DNA of 64,000 bases from Alteribacillus sp041949975 (GTDB lineage: Bacteria > Bacillota > Bacilli > Bacillales > Marinococcaceae). Where the stretch lies: contig NZ_JBHFQG010000020.1 in NCBI RefSeq assembly GCF_041949975.1, positions 9,880 through 73,879 on the forward strand. Direction: 5' to 3'. Positions 6,814 to 14,599 of the stretch are shown here, one piece after another. Positions within the stretch are counted from its first letter, which is position 1. Each line of letters begins with the position of its first letter. The notes beneath the pieces were generated by a model, which made no database searches, had not been told where the DNA came from, and saw only the letters and a program-made list of their open reading frames with translations. The translations under genes and the position numbers were made by a program.

Positions 6814-9218
6814 AGCTCATTCCTCCTCGCTAATCTTAATTTAATCATCGTATATATACCTAGCGCTGCTATTCCAAGCACTAAAATTTCCAGCAGCGTA
6901 TCAAATCCCCGGAAATCTACAAGAATAACGTTAACCATATTTTTCCCTCCTGCTTCATCATAGCTCGCATCGGGGAAGAACCCGGATATCGATTCAAACA
7001 ACCGATTGCTGTTAGCAGATATACCAATTAAAGTAACCGTTATCCCCACTGCAATGGAAATGATAAGATTTCCGAGGCGAAAACGTACTTTCTCAAGTTC
7101 TTGCGAAATTTGCGGAAGATGATAAAAACAAAGCAGAAACAAAGCTACCGAAACTGTTTCAATGATCAACTGGGTCAAAGCAAGATCCGGGGCACGGAAT
7201 ATAACAAAAAACAGTGCTATCGTATATCCTAATACGCCTAAGCCGATAATTGCTTTTAACCTGGATTTAGTGAACATAACAACGAACGCTGTGGTGACAA
7301 GTACAATAGCTAATACCGTTTCGTATACACTTATAGGAGCCAGTTCTGCCGCTTCTATGGAAAATGCGTTTTTATTAAACAAAACGAATACAAGGGCTGC
7401 AACAAAGAAGGAAAAGATATAGAGCAAATAATCCCTAACAAATCCAGTCATATAGGACCCGGTTAACCGCCTTGACATTCGATCGACACCGACAACTGTT
7501 TGATCATATACATGGTTTAAAGTAAGAGAGTCCGGAAAAGCCCGATAAATTGCCACCCATTTTCTTAAGCTTAAGTATAGAAGTGTACCAATCCCTATTA
7601 CTCCCAGAGTCATAAAGAGCTCAATTGTCCAGCCGTGCCAGAAATAAATATCTACATAAAATTGCTCCCCTTCACCTAACAGAGAAGGAAGAATAGAAGC
7701 CATTGCTGGTTCTATTACTGAATAAGATAAAATATTTGGGAAAAAGCCGAAAACCACCACTAAGATAATTAAAACAATGGGAGACAACAGCATCCCAAAC
7801 GGTGCTTCGTGCGGCTTTGTATCTAATTTTTCAGGCTGCATTTTCCCAGTAAATGTTTTAAAAACAAGCATCATGCTGTAAATAAATGTAAATATGCTTG
7901 CAATCCATGCAACTACCGGGAATACAACGCCTATATTATCAATGTTAAACAGGTGAAACGAAGTAATATCAACCATAGCCGTAAAAAACATCTCTTTACT
8001 CAAGAAACCATTAAATGGGGGCAGGCCGGCCATAGAAAAGCTTCCAATAACAGCAATGGTAAACGTAATTGGCATTACAGTCATAAGCCCGCCCAGCCGG
8101 CGTATGTCTCTAGTTCCCGTTTCATGGTCCACTATGCCTACCATCATAAAGAGACTGCCTTTAAATGTGGCATGGTTAATTAAGTGAAATAATGCCGCAG
8201 TTGTAGCTCCTACATATAAGTTATCCTCCATACTGTCGAAGTGAATAGCTGCTGCACCAACCCCTAACATGGAAAGGATCATTCCTAGCTGACTAACAGT
8301 GGAAAAAGCAAGAATGCCTTTTAAATCTGTTTGCCTTACAGCAGAGAAGGATCCCCAAAATAGGGTTGTCAGCCCAAAGCCAGCTACAAGCCACAACCAT
8401 TCTCCGCTAATTGCAAAAACAGGGCTTAAACGGGCAACTAGATAAATTCCTGCCTTTACCATAGTAGCGGAATGAAGGTAAGCACTTACCGGTGTAGGTG
8501 CTTCCATGGCATCAGGAAGCCATATATGAAAAGGGAACTGTGCAGATTTAGTGAACGCTCCTAATAATATCGTCAGCATCGCTGGAATAAATAAAGAATG
8601 AGAGGCGATTTCCCCAGCTGAAGCTATAATTTCTTGTATTCTGAATGTACCTGTCATGCTGTATAACATCACAAAACCTACAAGCATGGCAAAACCGCCC
8701 ATAACTGTAATTAACATGGACTTTAATGCGCCGTAGCGCGACTTTTCTCTTTCATACCAATAGGAGATAAGCAAAAAGGATGAAAGGCTTGTGATTTCCC
8801 AAAAGGTGTAAAGCACGATTAAATTATCTGACAATACAACCCCCAACATCGCACCCATGAACATTAATAAAAACGTGTAAAAGTTATATAGTGCTTCTTT
8901 TTCTTTAGAGAGGTAATAAATTGAATATAAAACTACAAGAATGCCAATTCCTGTAATCAAAAGAGCAAATAAAAGCCCTAATCCATCAACATGAGCAGCA
9001 AAATGTATACCTAATGAAGGTATCCAATCGACGACTGCGGTGACTGTTTCTTTATTCGCTGTAATTGGTAAATATTGCAGGAAATAAAGAAACAATAATG
9101 CAGGGACTGCTAATACAAACCATCCAGTATGTATGTGAGTGAATTTTTTATAAAGTATAGGAACGAATATAGCCGCAATAAACGGTGCAATAATTGCAAA
9201 ATGTAAAGCTGTTAACAT
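6810..9218 (-). CDS. mrpA: Na+/H+ antiporter subunit MrpA (NuoL-like)
   Basis: About 802 residues with some 20 membrane helices. The N-terminal two thirds is a NuoL-like Proton_antipo_M domain (VLYTFWEITSLSSFLLISYWY; KSAQFPFHIWLPDAMEAPTPVSAYLHSATMVKAGIYL; LFHLINHATFKGSLFM). The C-terminal part carries the MrpA-specific MnhB-like extension (FRAPDLALTQLIIETVSVALFLL; NVILVDFRGFDTLLEILVLGIAALG). It is the largest subunit and a candidate Na+/H+ route. The start at 9218 has an AGGAGG site 6 bases upstream, so the longer upstream frame is rejected. First gene of mrpABCDEFG. Confidence 0.96.
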   Translation of the reverse strand: MLTALHFAIIAPFIAAIFVPILYKKFTHIHTGWFVLAVPALLFLYFLQYLPITANKETVTAVVDWIPSLGIHFAAHVDGLGLLFALLITGIGILVVLYSIYYLSKEKEALYNFYTFLLMFMGAMLGVVLSDNLIVLYTFWEITSLSSFLLISYWYEREKSRYGALKSMLITVMGGFAMLVGFVMLYSMTGTFRIQEIIASAGEIASHSLFIPAMLTILLGAFTKSAQFPFHIWLPDAMEAPTPVSAYLHSATMVKAGIYLVARLSPVFAISGEWLWLVAGFGLTTLFWGSFSAVRQTDLKGILAFSTVSQLGMILSMLGVGAAAIHFDSMEDNLYVGATTAALFHLINHATFKGSLFMMVGIVDHETGTRDIRRLGGLMTVMPITFTIAVIGSFSMAGLPPFNGFLSKEMFFTAMVDITSFHLFNIDNIGVVFPVVAWIASIFTFIYSMMLVFKTFTGKMQPEKLDTKPHEAPFGMLLSPIVLIILVVVFGFFPNILSYSVIEPAMASILPSLLGEGEQFYVDIYFWHGWTIELFMTLGVIGIGTLLYLSLRKWVAIYRAFPDSLTLNHVYDQTVVGVDRMSRRLTGSYMTGFVRDYLLYIFSFFVAALVFVLFNKNAFSIEAAELAPISVYETVLAIVLVTTAFVVMFTKSRLKAIIGLGVLGYTIALFFVIFRAPDLALTQLIIETVSVALFLLCFYHLPQISQELEKVRFRLGNLIISIAVGITVTLIGISANSNRLFESISGFFPDASYDEAGGKNMVNVILVDFRGFDTLLEILVLGIAALGIYTMIKLRLARRNEL

Positions 9219-9418
9219 ATAGAACCTCCTTGTCGATTCAACGGGCACAAATTCTTTTCACATTATAACTTATATTAAGAGGGTGTGCATCTTTAAAATC
9301 CTGATTTTTCAGGCAATACAAAGAGCTTATATATAGGAAGAAACACGAATTAAGAAAATTTAATGAATAAATATTTTGTCGAATACCTACACTAAATGTA
9401 AAAAAGGAAGCGAAAGGA

Positions 9419-9625
9419 ATGACAACAAGAAATTCAATCATTTTTTTTATTATGTTTGCTTTGTTTTTAGCAGGCGGTGCTGCAGCTAATGATTATGTTG
9501 AGCAAAAACGTCTGGAAAAATTCTATACCAGACCAGATCTTCTTCCGTTATCGAACCAAGACCAAATAGAGAGGGACGTATTTGAACCAAGAGAATATGT
9601 AAAAATAAAAAGCCTTTCCGGTTAA
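9419..9625 (+). CDS. small exported or membrane-anchored protein (68 aa)
   Basis: 68 residues with an N-terminal hydrophobic segment (SIIFFIMFALFLAGGAAA) that looks like a signal peptide or a single membrane anchor. The remainder is charged (YVEQKRLEKFYTRPDLLPLSNQDQIERD...). No known family is recognised. An AAAGGA element lies close to the ATG and AAAAAGGAAG lies slightly upstream. The gene is divergent from mrpA. The last five codons form the left arm of its own terminator. The good signal segment and matched terminator argue that it is real. Confidence 0.6.
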   Translation: MTTRNSIIFFIMFALFLAGGAAANDYVEQKRLEKFYTRPDLLPLSNQDQIERDVFEPREYVKIKSLSG

Positions 9626-9646
9626 ATCGGAAAGGCTGATATTTTT
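9611..9646 (+). terminator. terminator of the small exported protein gene
   Basis: A 10-bp stem AGCCTTTCCG / CGGAAAGGCT with a 7-base loop holding the stop codon, followed by GATATTTTTT. The left arm is inside the coding sequence. It could also limit minus-strand transcription of sda. Confidence 0.8.
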
Positions 9647-9712
9647 TCATTCAAATTTATAAACAGATTTAATATTAATAATAAAGTATATGTTAATGTG
9701 AACGCGAGTGAA

Positions 9713-9865
9713 CTATTGCGTTATAGATATTTGGTGCTTTATCTGTTCTAACAAGGAACGCCTTTTCATTTCTTCTTCTATTAAATATATAAAATCTTTA
9801 TTCAGCTCCAGACCAAGGGCTTTTTCATAAGCTTCTATTAACAACTCATCCGATAGTTGTTTCAT
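9713..9865 (-). CDS. sda: sporulation checkpoint protein Sda
   Basis: A 50-residue homologue of Sda, beginning MKQLSDELLIEAYEKA with a LELNKDFIYLIEEEMKRRSL core. B. subtilis Sda has the same 'KLSDELLIESY...NRDFIELIENEIKRRSL' pattern. Sda is a helical hairpin that binds histidine kinase KinA (and KinB) and blocks the Spo0A phosphorelay when replication is disturbed. The ATG at 9865 matches the family start, but the AAGGAGG site is unusually far away (14 bases); an in-frame GTG sits 15 bases upstream, directly against that site. DnaA boxes lie upstream, as in B. subtilis. Confidence 0.9.
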   Translation of the reverse strand: MKQLSDELLIEAYEKALGLELNKDFIYLIEEEMKRRSLLEQIKHQISITQ

Positions 9866-9969
9866 AAAAAGACTGAGCACCTCCTTAACGATTAATTACC
9901 GTCCAGTATTGACGATTCTTTTTTTTAAAAGTTCCCAAACTCCCATCACATTAAACAGACATTTCCAAT

Positions 9970-9983
9970 TGAATGTACGTTCA
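9970..9983. promoter_or_regulatory. possible LexA (DinR)-like box upstream of sda
   Basis: The near-palindrome TGAATGTACGTTCA resembles the Bacillus SOS operator (GAAC-N4-GTTC) with one mismatch in the left half. It lies about 105 bases upstream of the sda start. A role is inference only. Confidence 0.3.
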
Positions 9984-10019
9984 GTTTATCATGTCAGCAT
10001 AAAGAGAACAACCGTTCGT

Positions 10020-10119
10020 TTGTCCACAAACAACCGTGGATAAACTGTTTATAAAATTTAACCAAAGAACTTAAATAGTAGTCATGCAAGGATTTGAGAT
10101 GTTGAGAAAGTTATCCACA
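10020..10119. promoter_or_regulatory. DnaA-box cluster between sda and yqeG
   Basis: Three DnaA boxes lie within 100 bases: TTGTCCACA (10020-10028, one mismatch), CGTGGATAA (10035-10043, one mismatch, reverse orientation) and a perfect TTATCCACA (10111-10119). In B. subtilis a DnaA-box cluster at this locus binds DnaA and makes sda expression follow replication initiation. The rest of the gap 9866-10286 holds the sda ribosome-binding site, the LexA-like box and the yqeG promoter; yqeF is not present. Confidence 0.75.
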
Positions 10120-10206
10120 ATTATAGATTAGGAGGAAATTGTCGAAAAATTTTATGAATATTAAAAAAGAAAAAACATTACATGTAAATGAATTTTTATA
10201 CTGTGT

Positions 10207-10235
10207 TTGAAAAAAAATGTTTTTAACGATATACT
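10207..10235 (+). promoter_or_regulatory. sigma-A promoter of the yqeG operon
   Basis: TTGAAA (10207-10212) and TATACT (10230-10235) are separated by 17 bases, about 50 bases before the yqeG start. This is the only strong promoter seen for the run yqeG to yqeM. Confidence 0.7.
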
Positions 10236-10286
10236 TTCAGTTTAGCGGTAGATTGTACGGAAAAAATAAATTAAAGGGTGTCCAGC

Positions 10287-10808
10287 GTGCTCAAGTATTT
10301 TATGCCAAATGAATATTTACCTTCTGTGTTTGATCTGAATCTCGAAGATTTACATGAACGCAATATTAAAGGAATCATAACAGATTTAGATAATACTTTG
10401 GTGGAATGGGATCGTCCAGAGGCGACCCCTGAACTGCTTGATTGGATGTATTTTGTGAAACAGCAAGGATTTCAGGTAACAATCGTGTCCAACAATAACA
10501 AAGCAAGAGTAAGTGCTTTTTCAGAACCAACTGGAATTAAGTTTATTCATTCAGCTAAAAAACCAATGGGAAAAGCTTTTAGAAAAGCTTGCAAGCAAAT
10601 GGGGTTAAAAAAGAACGAAGTAGTGGTTGTAGGAGATCAGGTAATGACTGATGTTTTTGGTGGAAACCGTGCAGGCTTTTATACTATTCTGGTGGTCCCG
10701 GTAGCAGAATCAGATGGGATTTTTACAAAAGTAAACCGAAAGGTAGAAAGAAAAGTATTAAAACGATTAAAAGATAAAGGGCTCATACAGTGGGAGGAAT
10801 CAAATTGA
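10287..10808 (+). CDS. yqeG: YqeG-family HAD IIIA-type phosphatase
   Basis: About 173 residues. HAD motif I is TDLDNTLVEWDRP, motif II is VTIVSNNNK, and motif III/IV is GDQVMTDVFGGNRAG. This is the layout of the YqeG branch of the HAD superfamily, which is present in nearly all Bacilli. The GTG at 10287 is chosen because AAAGGG lies 8 bases upstream and it matches the family N-terminus (LKYFMPNEYLPS). It overlaps yqeH by 4 bases. The substrate is unproven; it is always next to the ribosome GTPase yqeH. Confidence 0.92.
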   Translation: MLKYFMPNEYLPSVFDLNLEDLHERNIKGIITDLDNTLVEWDRPEATPELLDWMYFVKQQGFQVTIVSNNNKARVSAFSEPTGIKFIHSAKKPMGKAFRKACKQMGLKKNEVVVVGDQVMTDVFGGNRAGFYTILVVPVAESDGIFTKVNRKVERKVLKRLKDKGLIQWEESN

Positions 10809-11914
10809 AGGAAGATACGTTAATATGTGCCGGCTGTGGAGCGGCGATACAAACAGAAGATCAATCAAAAAAAGGATACGTACCACCATCTGCGCTGCAA
10901 CGCGACATCATTATTTGCCAGCGCTGTTTTCGATTAAAGCATTATAATGAGGTACAAGATGTTTCATTGGAAAATAAAGATTTTACTGATAATCTGCATG
11001 AACTTGGAAGAAGAAAAGCTCTTGTTGTAAAAATTGTAGATGTATTTGATTTTGAAGGCAGTTGGATACCGGGCTTTCAAAGATATATTGGCAGAAACGA
11101 TGTTTTGTTATTAGTAAATAAAACGGATTTGCTTCCTAGATCGGTCAATAAAAATAAATTAAAGGACTGGATACAAAGAACGGCTAAAGAACATGGTCTG
11201 AAAGCAAAAGAGATTTTATTTATCAGTGCTGAGAAAAATTACGGCATTCAAGCGGCAGCTTCAATAATGGATGAACTTCGTAACGGCAAAGATGTCTATA
11301 TTACGGGTGCAACAAATGTAGGGAAATCGACTTTTATTAACAAATTAATTCAGGAATTTGGAGGGGATGAAGAGCAATTAATTACTACCTCCAACTTTCC
11401 AGGGACAACCTTGGATATGATCGATCTTCCTTTAGATGACGGCAGCCGGCTTTTTGACACGCCTGGAATAATAAATAATAAGCAAATAGCTCATTACATT
11501 CCAAAAAAAGAGTTAAAGCAAATAACACCTTCAAAAGAAATAAAGCCGAGAATTTTTCAATTGAACGAAAAACAAACATTATTCATTGCAGGTCTAGCCA
11601 GAATAGATTTTACTAGCGGTCATCCCAATTCCTTTGTAGCTTATTTTGCAAATGATTTACTTATTCATCGAACAAAACAGGATAACGCAGATCAATTGTA
11701 TGCAGATCATGCTGGCGAACTATTAAGCCCGCCGGGAAAAGAAACTTTACAGGATATGCCTGAGTTTTTGAAGCAATCCTTTACTGTAAAACAGGGAAAA
11801 ACAGATATAGTAATATCCGGGTTAGGATGGCTGTCAGTTATTGAGCCAGGAGCAGAGATAGAAGTATACGCTCCTAAAGGAGTAGGAGTTTCTTTAAGAG
11901 AGGCGATTATTTAA
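10805..11914 (+). CDS. yqeH: ribosome biogenesis GTPase YqeH
   Basis: 369 residues. An N-terminal zinc finger (CAGCGAAIQT ... CQRCFRLKHYN) is followed by a circularly permuted GTPase domain: G4 LLVNKTDLLP comes first, then the G5-like FISAEK, then G1 GATNVGKST, then G3 DTPG. This permuted order identifies YqeH, which is needed for 30S subunit maturation. The TTG at 10805 is the start, with GGAGG 7 bases upstream, inside the end of yqeG. It overlaps aroE by one base (TAATG). Confidence 0.96.
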   Translation: MKEDTLICAGCGAAIQTEDQSKKGYVPPSALQRDIIICQRCFRLKHYNEVQDVSLENKDFTDNLHELGRRKALVVKIVDVFDFEGSWIPGFQRYIGRNDVLLLVNKTDLLPRSVNKNKLKDWIQRTAKEHGLKAKEILFISAEKNYGIQAAASIMDELRNGKDVYITGATNVGKSTFINKLIQEFGGDEEQLITTSNFPGTTLDMIDLPLDDGSRLFDTPGIINNKQIAHYIPKKELKQITPSKEIKPRIFQLNEKQTLFIAGLARIDFTSGHPNSFVAYFANDLLIHRTKQDNADQLYADHAGELLSPPGKETLQDMPEFLKQSFTVKQGKTDIVISGLGWLSVIEPGAEIEVYAPKGVGVSLREAII

Positions 11915-12771
11915 TGGCAAATAAATTTTTGAAAGCAGAAAAGCTTTTTGGTTTAATTGGACATCCTGTTGGTCATTCCATGTCACCAGTAATGCATAAT
12001 GACCAATTTGAAAGACTAGAACTACCATATTTTTATCATGCGTTTGATGTGGCACCAGGAGAGCTTAAAGAAGCGGTTAAGGGAATGAGATCCCTCGGTT
12101 TTTCTGGTTTTAATGTGACCGTGCCTCATAAAGTAGAAGTGATGCAGTATATAGACGAAATTAATGAAGAAGCACAAATGATTGGGGCAGTTAACACGGT
12201 GGTAAATACAAACGGAAAATGGATAGGTTATAATACCGATGGAAAAGGCTACGTGGAATCACTTCTTTCTAAAACAGGAAAGAAACTGCATGATTATAAT
12301 ATTCTGGTTATTGGGGCAGGAGGAGCTGCACGTGCTGTAGTAACATCTCTTTATCGATATGGGGTAAAAAGCCTTGCCATCACAAACCGAACAATCTCAA
12401 AAGCAGAAGACATTAATAAAAATTTAAAAGAAGGTCCTGGGGTAGAAATTTTAAATAAAGAAGAAGCGGAACAAAAAACAAATCATTACGATTTAATTAT
12501 TAATACAACCTCGATCGGCATGGCTCCAGATATAAATACAACCCCCTGGAAGACGGAAGCTTTGAAATCAGGATGCTTATGCAGTGATTTAATATATAAC
12601 CCATTAAAAACTACCTGGTTAAAAGAAGCTGAAAATATGGGAGCTGACACCTTGAACGGGGTAGGTATGTTTGTTGGTCAAGGAGCAGTTGCATTTGAAT
12701 TATGGACGGGTATTTGGCCTGATATAGAAAGAATGACAGATATTGTACTTGAAGAGCTTGGGAGGAAATAA
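11914..12771 (+). CDS. aroE: shikimate dehydrogenase (NADP+)
   Basis: 285 residues. The substrate-binding motif GHPVGHSMSPVMHN, the catalytic Lys in NVTVPHKVE, the nucleotide-binding GAGGAARAV, the NRT motif for NADP (TNRTISKA) and the C-terminal GVGMFVGQGAVAFELWTG are all present. It reduces 3-dehydroshikimate to shikimate in aromatic amino-acid synthesis. Known as aroD in B. subtilis. It is translationally coupled to yqeH and is followed directly by yqeI. Confidence 0.97.
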   Translation: MANKFLKAEKLFGLIGHPVGHSMSPVMHNDQFERLELPYFYHAFDVAPGELKEAVKGMRSLGFSGFNVTVPHKVEVMQYIDEINEEAQMIGAVNTVVNTNGKWIGYNTDGKGYVESLLSKTGKKLHDYNILVIGAGGAARAVVTSLYRYGVKSLAITNRTISKAEDINKNLKEGPGVEILNKEEAEQKTNHYDLIINTTSIGMAPDINTTPWKTEALKSGCLCSDLIYNPLKTTWLKEAENMGADTLNGVGMFVGQGAVAFELWTGIWPDIERMTDIVLEELGRK

Positions 12772-12772
12772 A

Positions 12773-13063
12773 ATGCTAAAAGGAAAACAAAAACGATATT
12801 TAAGAAGTAAAGCTCACTCGTTGAAGCCTGTTTTTCAAGTAGGTAAAGCCGGTGTTAATGAAAATTTATTGAAACAAACATTAGATGCATTAGAGGCACG
12901 TGAGTTAATAAAAATAAATATTCTGCAGAATTGTTTTGAAGACAAATATTCAGTAGCTGAAGAGTTATCTCAAGGCGCTGATGCAGAAGTTGTCCAAATA
13001 ATTGGAAATACCATTGTTTTATATAAGGAATCTGTGGAAAATAAAAAGATAGAATTGCCTTAA
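12773..13063 (+). CDS. yqeI: ribosome assembly RNA-binding protein YhbY/YqeI (CRM domain)
   Basis: 96 residues forming a single CRM domain (LKGKQKRYLRSKAHSLKPVFQVGKAGVNENLL ... ELIKINILQN ... IGNTIVLYKES). The motif VGKAGV is the family's GxxG-like RNA loop. E. coli YhbY associates with pre-50S particles. The start ATG at 12773 follows GAGGAAATAAA immediately after the aroE stop. Part of the yqeG-yqeM operon. Confidence 0.95.
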   Translation: MLKGKQKRYLRSKAHSLKPVFQVGKAGVNENLLKQTLDALEARELIKINILQNCFEDKYSVAEELSQGADAEVVQIIGNTIVLYKESVENKKIELP

Positions 13064-13079
13064 TAAAAGGGGTAAGAAA

Positions 13080-13655
13080 ATGAAAAATAAAATTGGCCTT
13101 TTAGGCGGTACATTTGACCCTCCGCATATTGCTCATTTAATAATAGCACAAGAAGCACTTTCCGCTCTTCAGCTTGATGAAGTCTGGTTTATACCTGTTC
13201 ATACTCCTCCGCATAAAGTAAGAGAAAAAATGGCAGACCCTTCAGAAAGGTATGAAATGACAAAAAGAGCAATTGCAAATAATGAAAGTTTCCAGGCTTC
13301 AGCGATAGAATTAGAAAGAGAAGGACCTTCATATACAATCGAAACGATTAAAACATTAATAGAAATGACTGAGGATACGGAGTTTTATTTTATTATCGGC
13401 GGTGACATGGCAGAGCAGCTGGATACGTGGAAGGATATTGATACTTTAAAAAAGATGGTAACTTTTGTGGTTGCTGAACGCCCAGGATATCAGGGAGGCC
13501 CTGGTGAAAATGACGGAATAAAATATATTGAAGTTCCGCAAATGGAAATTTCCTCAACAGTTATAAGAGAAAGATGTAAAGAAAGCAAAAGTATACGTTA
13601 TTATGTACCGGAAGAAGTATGGAATTTTATTGAGGAGAGAGATCTCTATGGATAA
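13080..13655 (+). CDS. nadD: nicotinate-nucleotide adenylyltransferase
   Basis: 191 residues. The nucleotidyltransferase signature GGTFDPPHIAHLIIA, the central FIIGGDMAEQLDTWKD, and the C-terminal ISSTVIRERCKE motif identify NadD, which makes deamido-NAD from nicotinate mononucleotide and ATP. The length is normal. It overlaps yqeK by 8 bases. Confidence 0.97.
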   Translation: MKNKIGLLGGTFDPPHIAHLIIAQEALSALQLDEVWFIPVHTPPHKVREKMADPSERYEMTKRAIANNESFQASAIELEREGPSYTIETIKTLIEMTEDTEFYFIIGGDMAEQLDTWKDIDTLKKMVTFVVAERPGYQGGPGENDGIKYIEVPQMEISSTVIRERCKESKSIRYYVPEEVWNFIEERDLYG

Positions 13656-14232
13656 GAAAAAAGCGCTCGATTTAGTTAAAGCCCATTTAACAGAACACCG
13701 TTATATCCATACATTAGGTGTAACAGAAAAAGCAGTAGAGCTTGCTTATAAAATAGGTGTTAATGTTAAAAAAGCGGAGACAGCTGCTATTTTTCACGAT
13801 TATGCTAAGTTCCGACCCAAAGAAGAAATGAGAGATATTATACGTGAACAGGGCTGGGATGAAAATTTTATACATTACGGAGATGAACTGTTGCACGCTC
13901 CAGCCGGTTCTTACTTGGTAAACAAAGAAATTGGAATAGAAGATGAAGAGATATTATCCGCTATTTTCTGGCATACTACAGGAAAAGAAAACATGACCGA
14001 GCTCGAAAAAGTTCTGTTTTTAGCAGATTATATTGAACCTAATCGAATTTTTCCGGGTGTGGACGAAGTAAGGGAAGCAGCTGGAAAAAATGTGGACCGT
14101 GCGATTGTAATGGCTCTTCGCAATACTATTTGTTTTCTTATGAAAAAAAATCAACGTGTGTTTCCAAAAACACTATATGCTTATAATAATATGGTGCAAA
14201 ATTTAAAAAAACAGTCCAATATAGGAGGATGA
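13648..14232 (+). CDS. yqeK: bis(5'-nucleosyl)-tetraphosphatase YqeK (HD domain)
   Basis: 194 residues. HD-domain metal ligands are seen in HRYIHTLGVTEKAVELA, the IFHDYAK motif, and HAPAGSYLV ... IFWHTTGKENMTELEKVLFLADYIEPNR. This matches the YqeK family, shown in Gram-positive bacteria to hydrolyse Ap4A symmetrically. The start at 13648 is supported by a GAGGAG site; the longer frame runs back into nadD. The neighbour is nadD, as in nearly all Bacilli. Confidence 0.95.
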   Translation: MDKKKALDLVKAHLTEHRYIHTLGVTEKAVELAYKIGVNVKKAETAAIFHDYAKFRPKEEMRDIIREQGWDENFIHYGDELLHAPAGSYLVNKEIGIEDEEILSAIFWHTTGKENMTELEKVLFLADYIEPNRIFPGVDEVREAAGKNVDRAIVMALRNTICFLMKKNQRVFPKTLYAYNNMVQNLKKQSNIGG

Positions 14233-14240
14233 TGGGAATA

Positions 14241-14594
14241 ATGCAAGGAAAGGCGCTTTTAGAGCTTGCAGCAAGGGCTGCAGATGAAAAAAAAGCAGAG
14301 CAATTAACAGCTCTTGATATGAGAGGCATTTCGCTTATTGCTGACTATTTCTTAATAGGTCATGGGAACTCTCATAAACAGGTACAAGCCATTGCCCGGG
14401 AAATAAAAAAGAAAGCTCAAGAACAGGAGCAGGAAGTGAAACGATTAGAAGGTTTTGATGAAGCAAAATGGGTTCTGCTGGATTTGGGTGATGTTATCGT
14501 TCACATTTTTCATAAAGATGAACGGCATTATTATAATTTGGAAAAACTATGGGGAGATGCCGCACAGGTCGAACTAGACACTGTACTATCTTAA
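14241..14594 (+). CDS. rsfS: ribosome silencing factor RsfS
   Basis: About 117 residues. The core RGISLIADYFLIGHGNSHKQVQAIAREI and LDLGDVIVHIFHKDERHYYNLEKLWGDA is diagnostic of RsfS/YqeL, which binds protein L14 (uL14) and blocks joining of the subunits in poor conditions. Several ATGs lie after the GGAGG site (14229, 14232, 14241); 14241 matches the family start. Overlapping ATGs tie its translation to yqeK. Confidence 0.95.
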   Translation: MQGKALLELAARAADEKKAEQLTALDMRGISLIADYFLIGHGNSHKQVQAIAREIKKKAQEQEQEVKRLEGFDEAKWVLLDLGDVIVHIFHKDERHYYNLEKLWGDAAQVELDTVLS

Positions 14595-14599
14595 TAAAA

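Noticed and set aside
9377..9383. TGTCGAA 0A-box near the small exported protein gene
   Set aside because: A 7-base motif is expected many times in 64 kb, and the flanks are weaker than at 10139.
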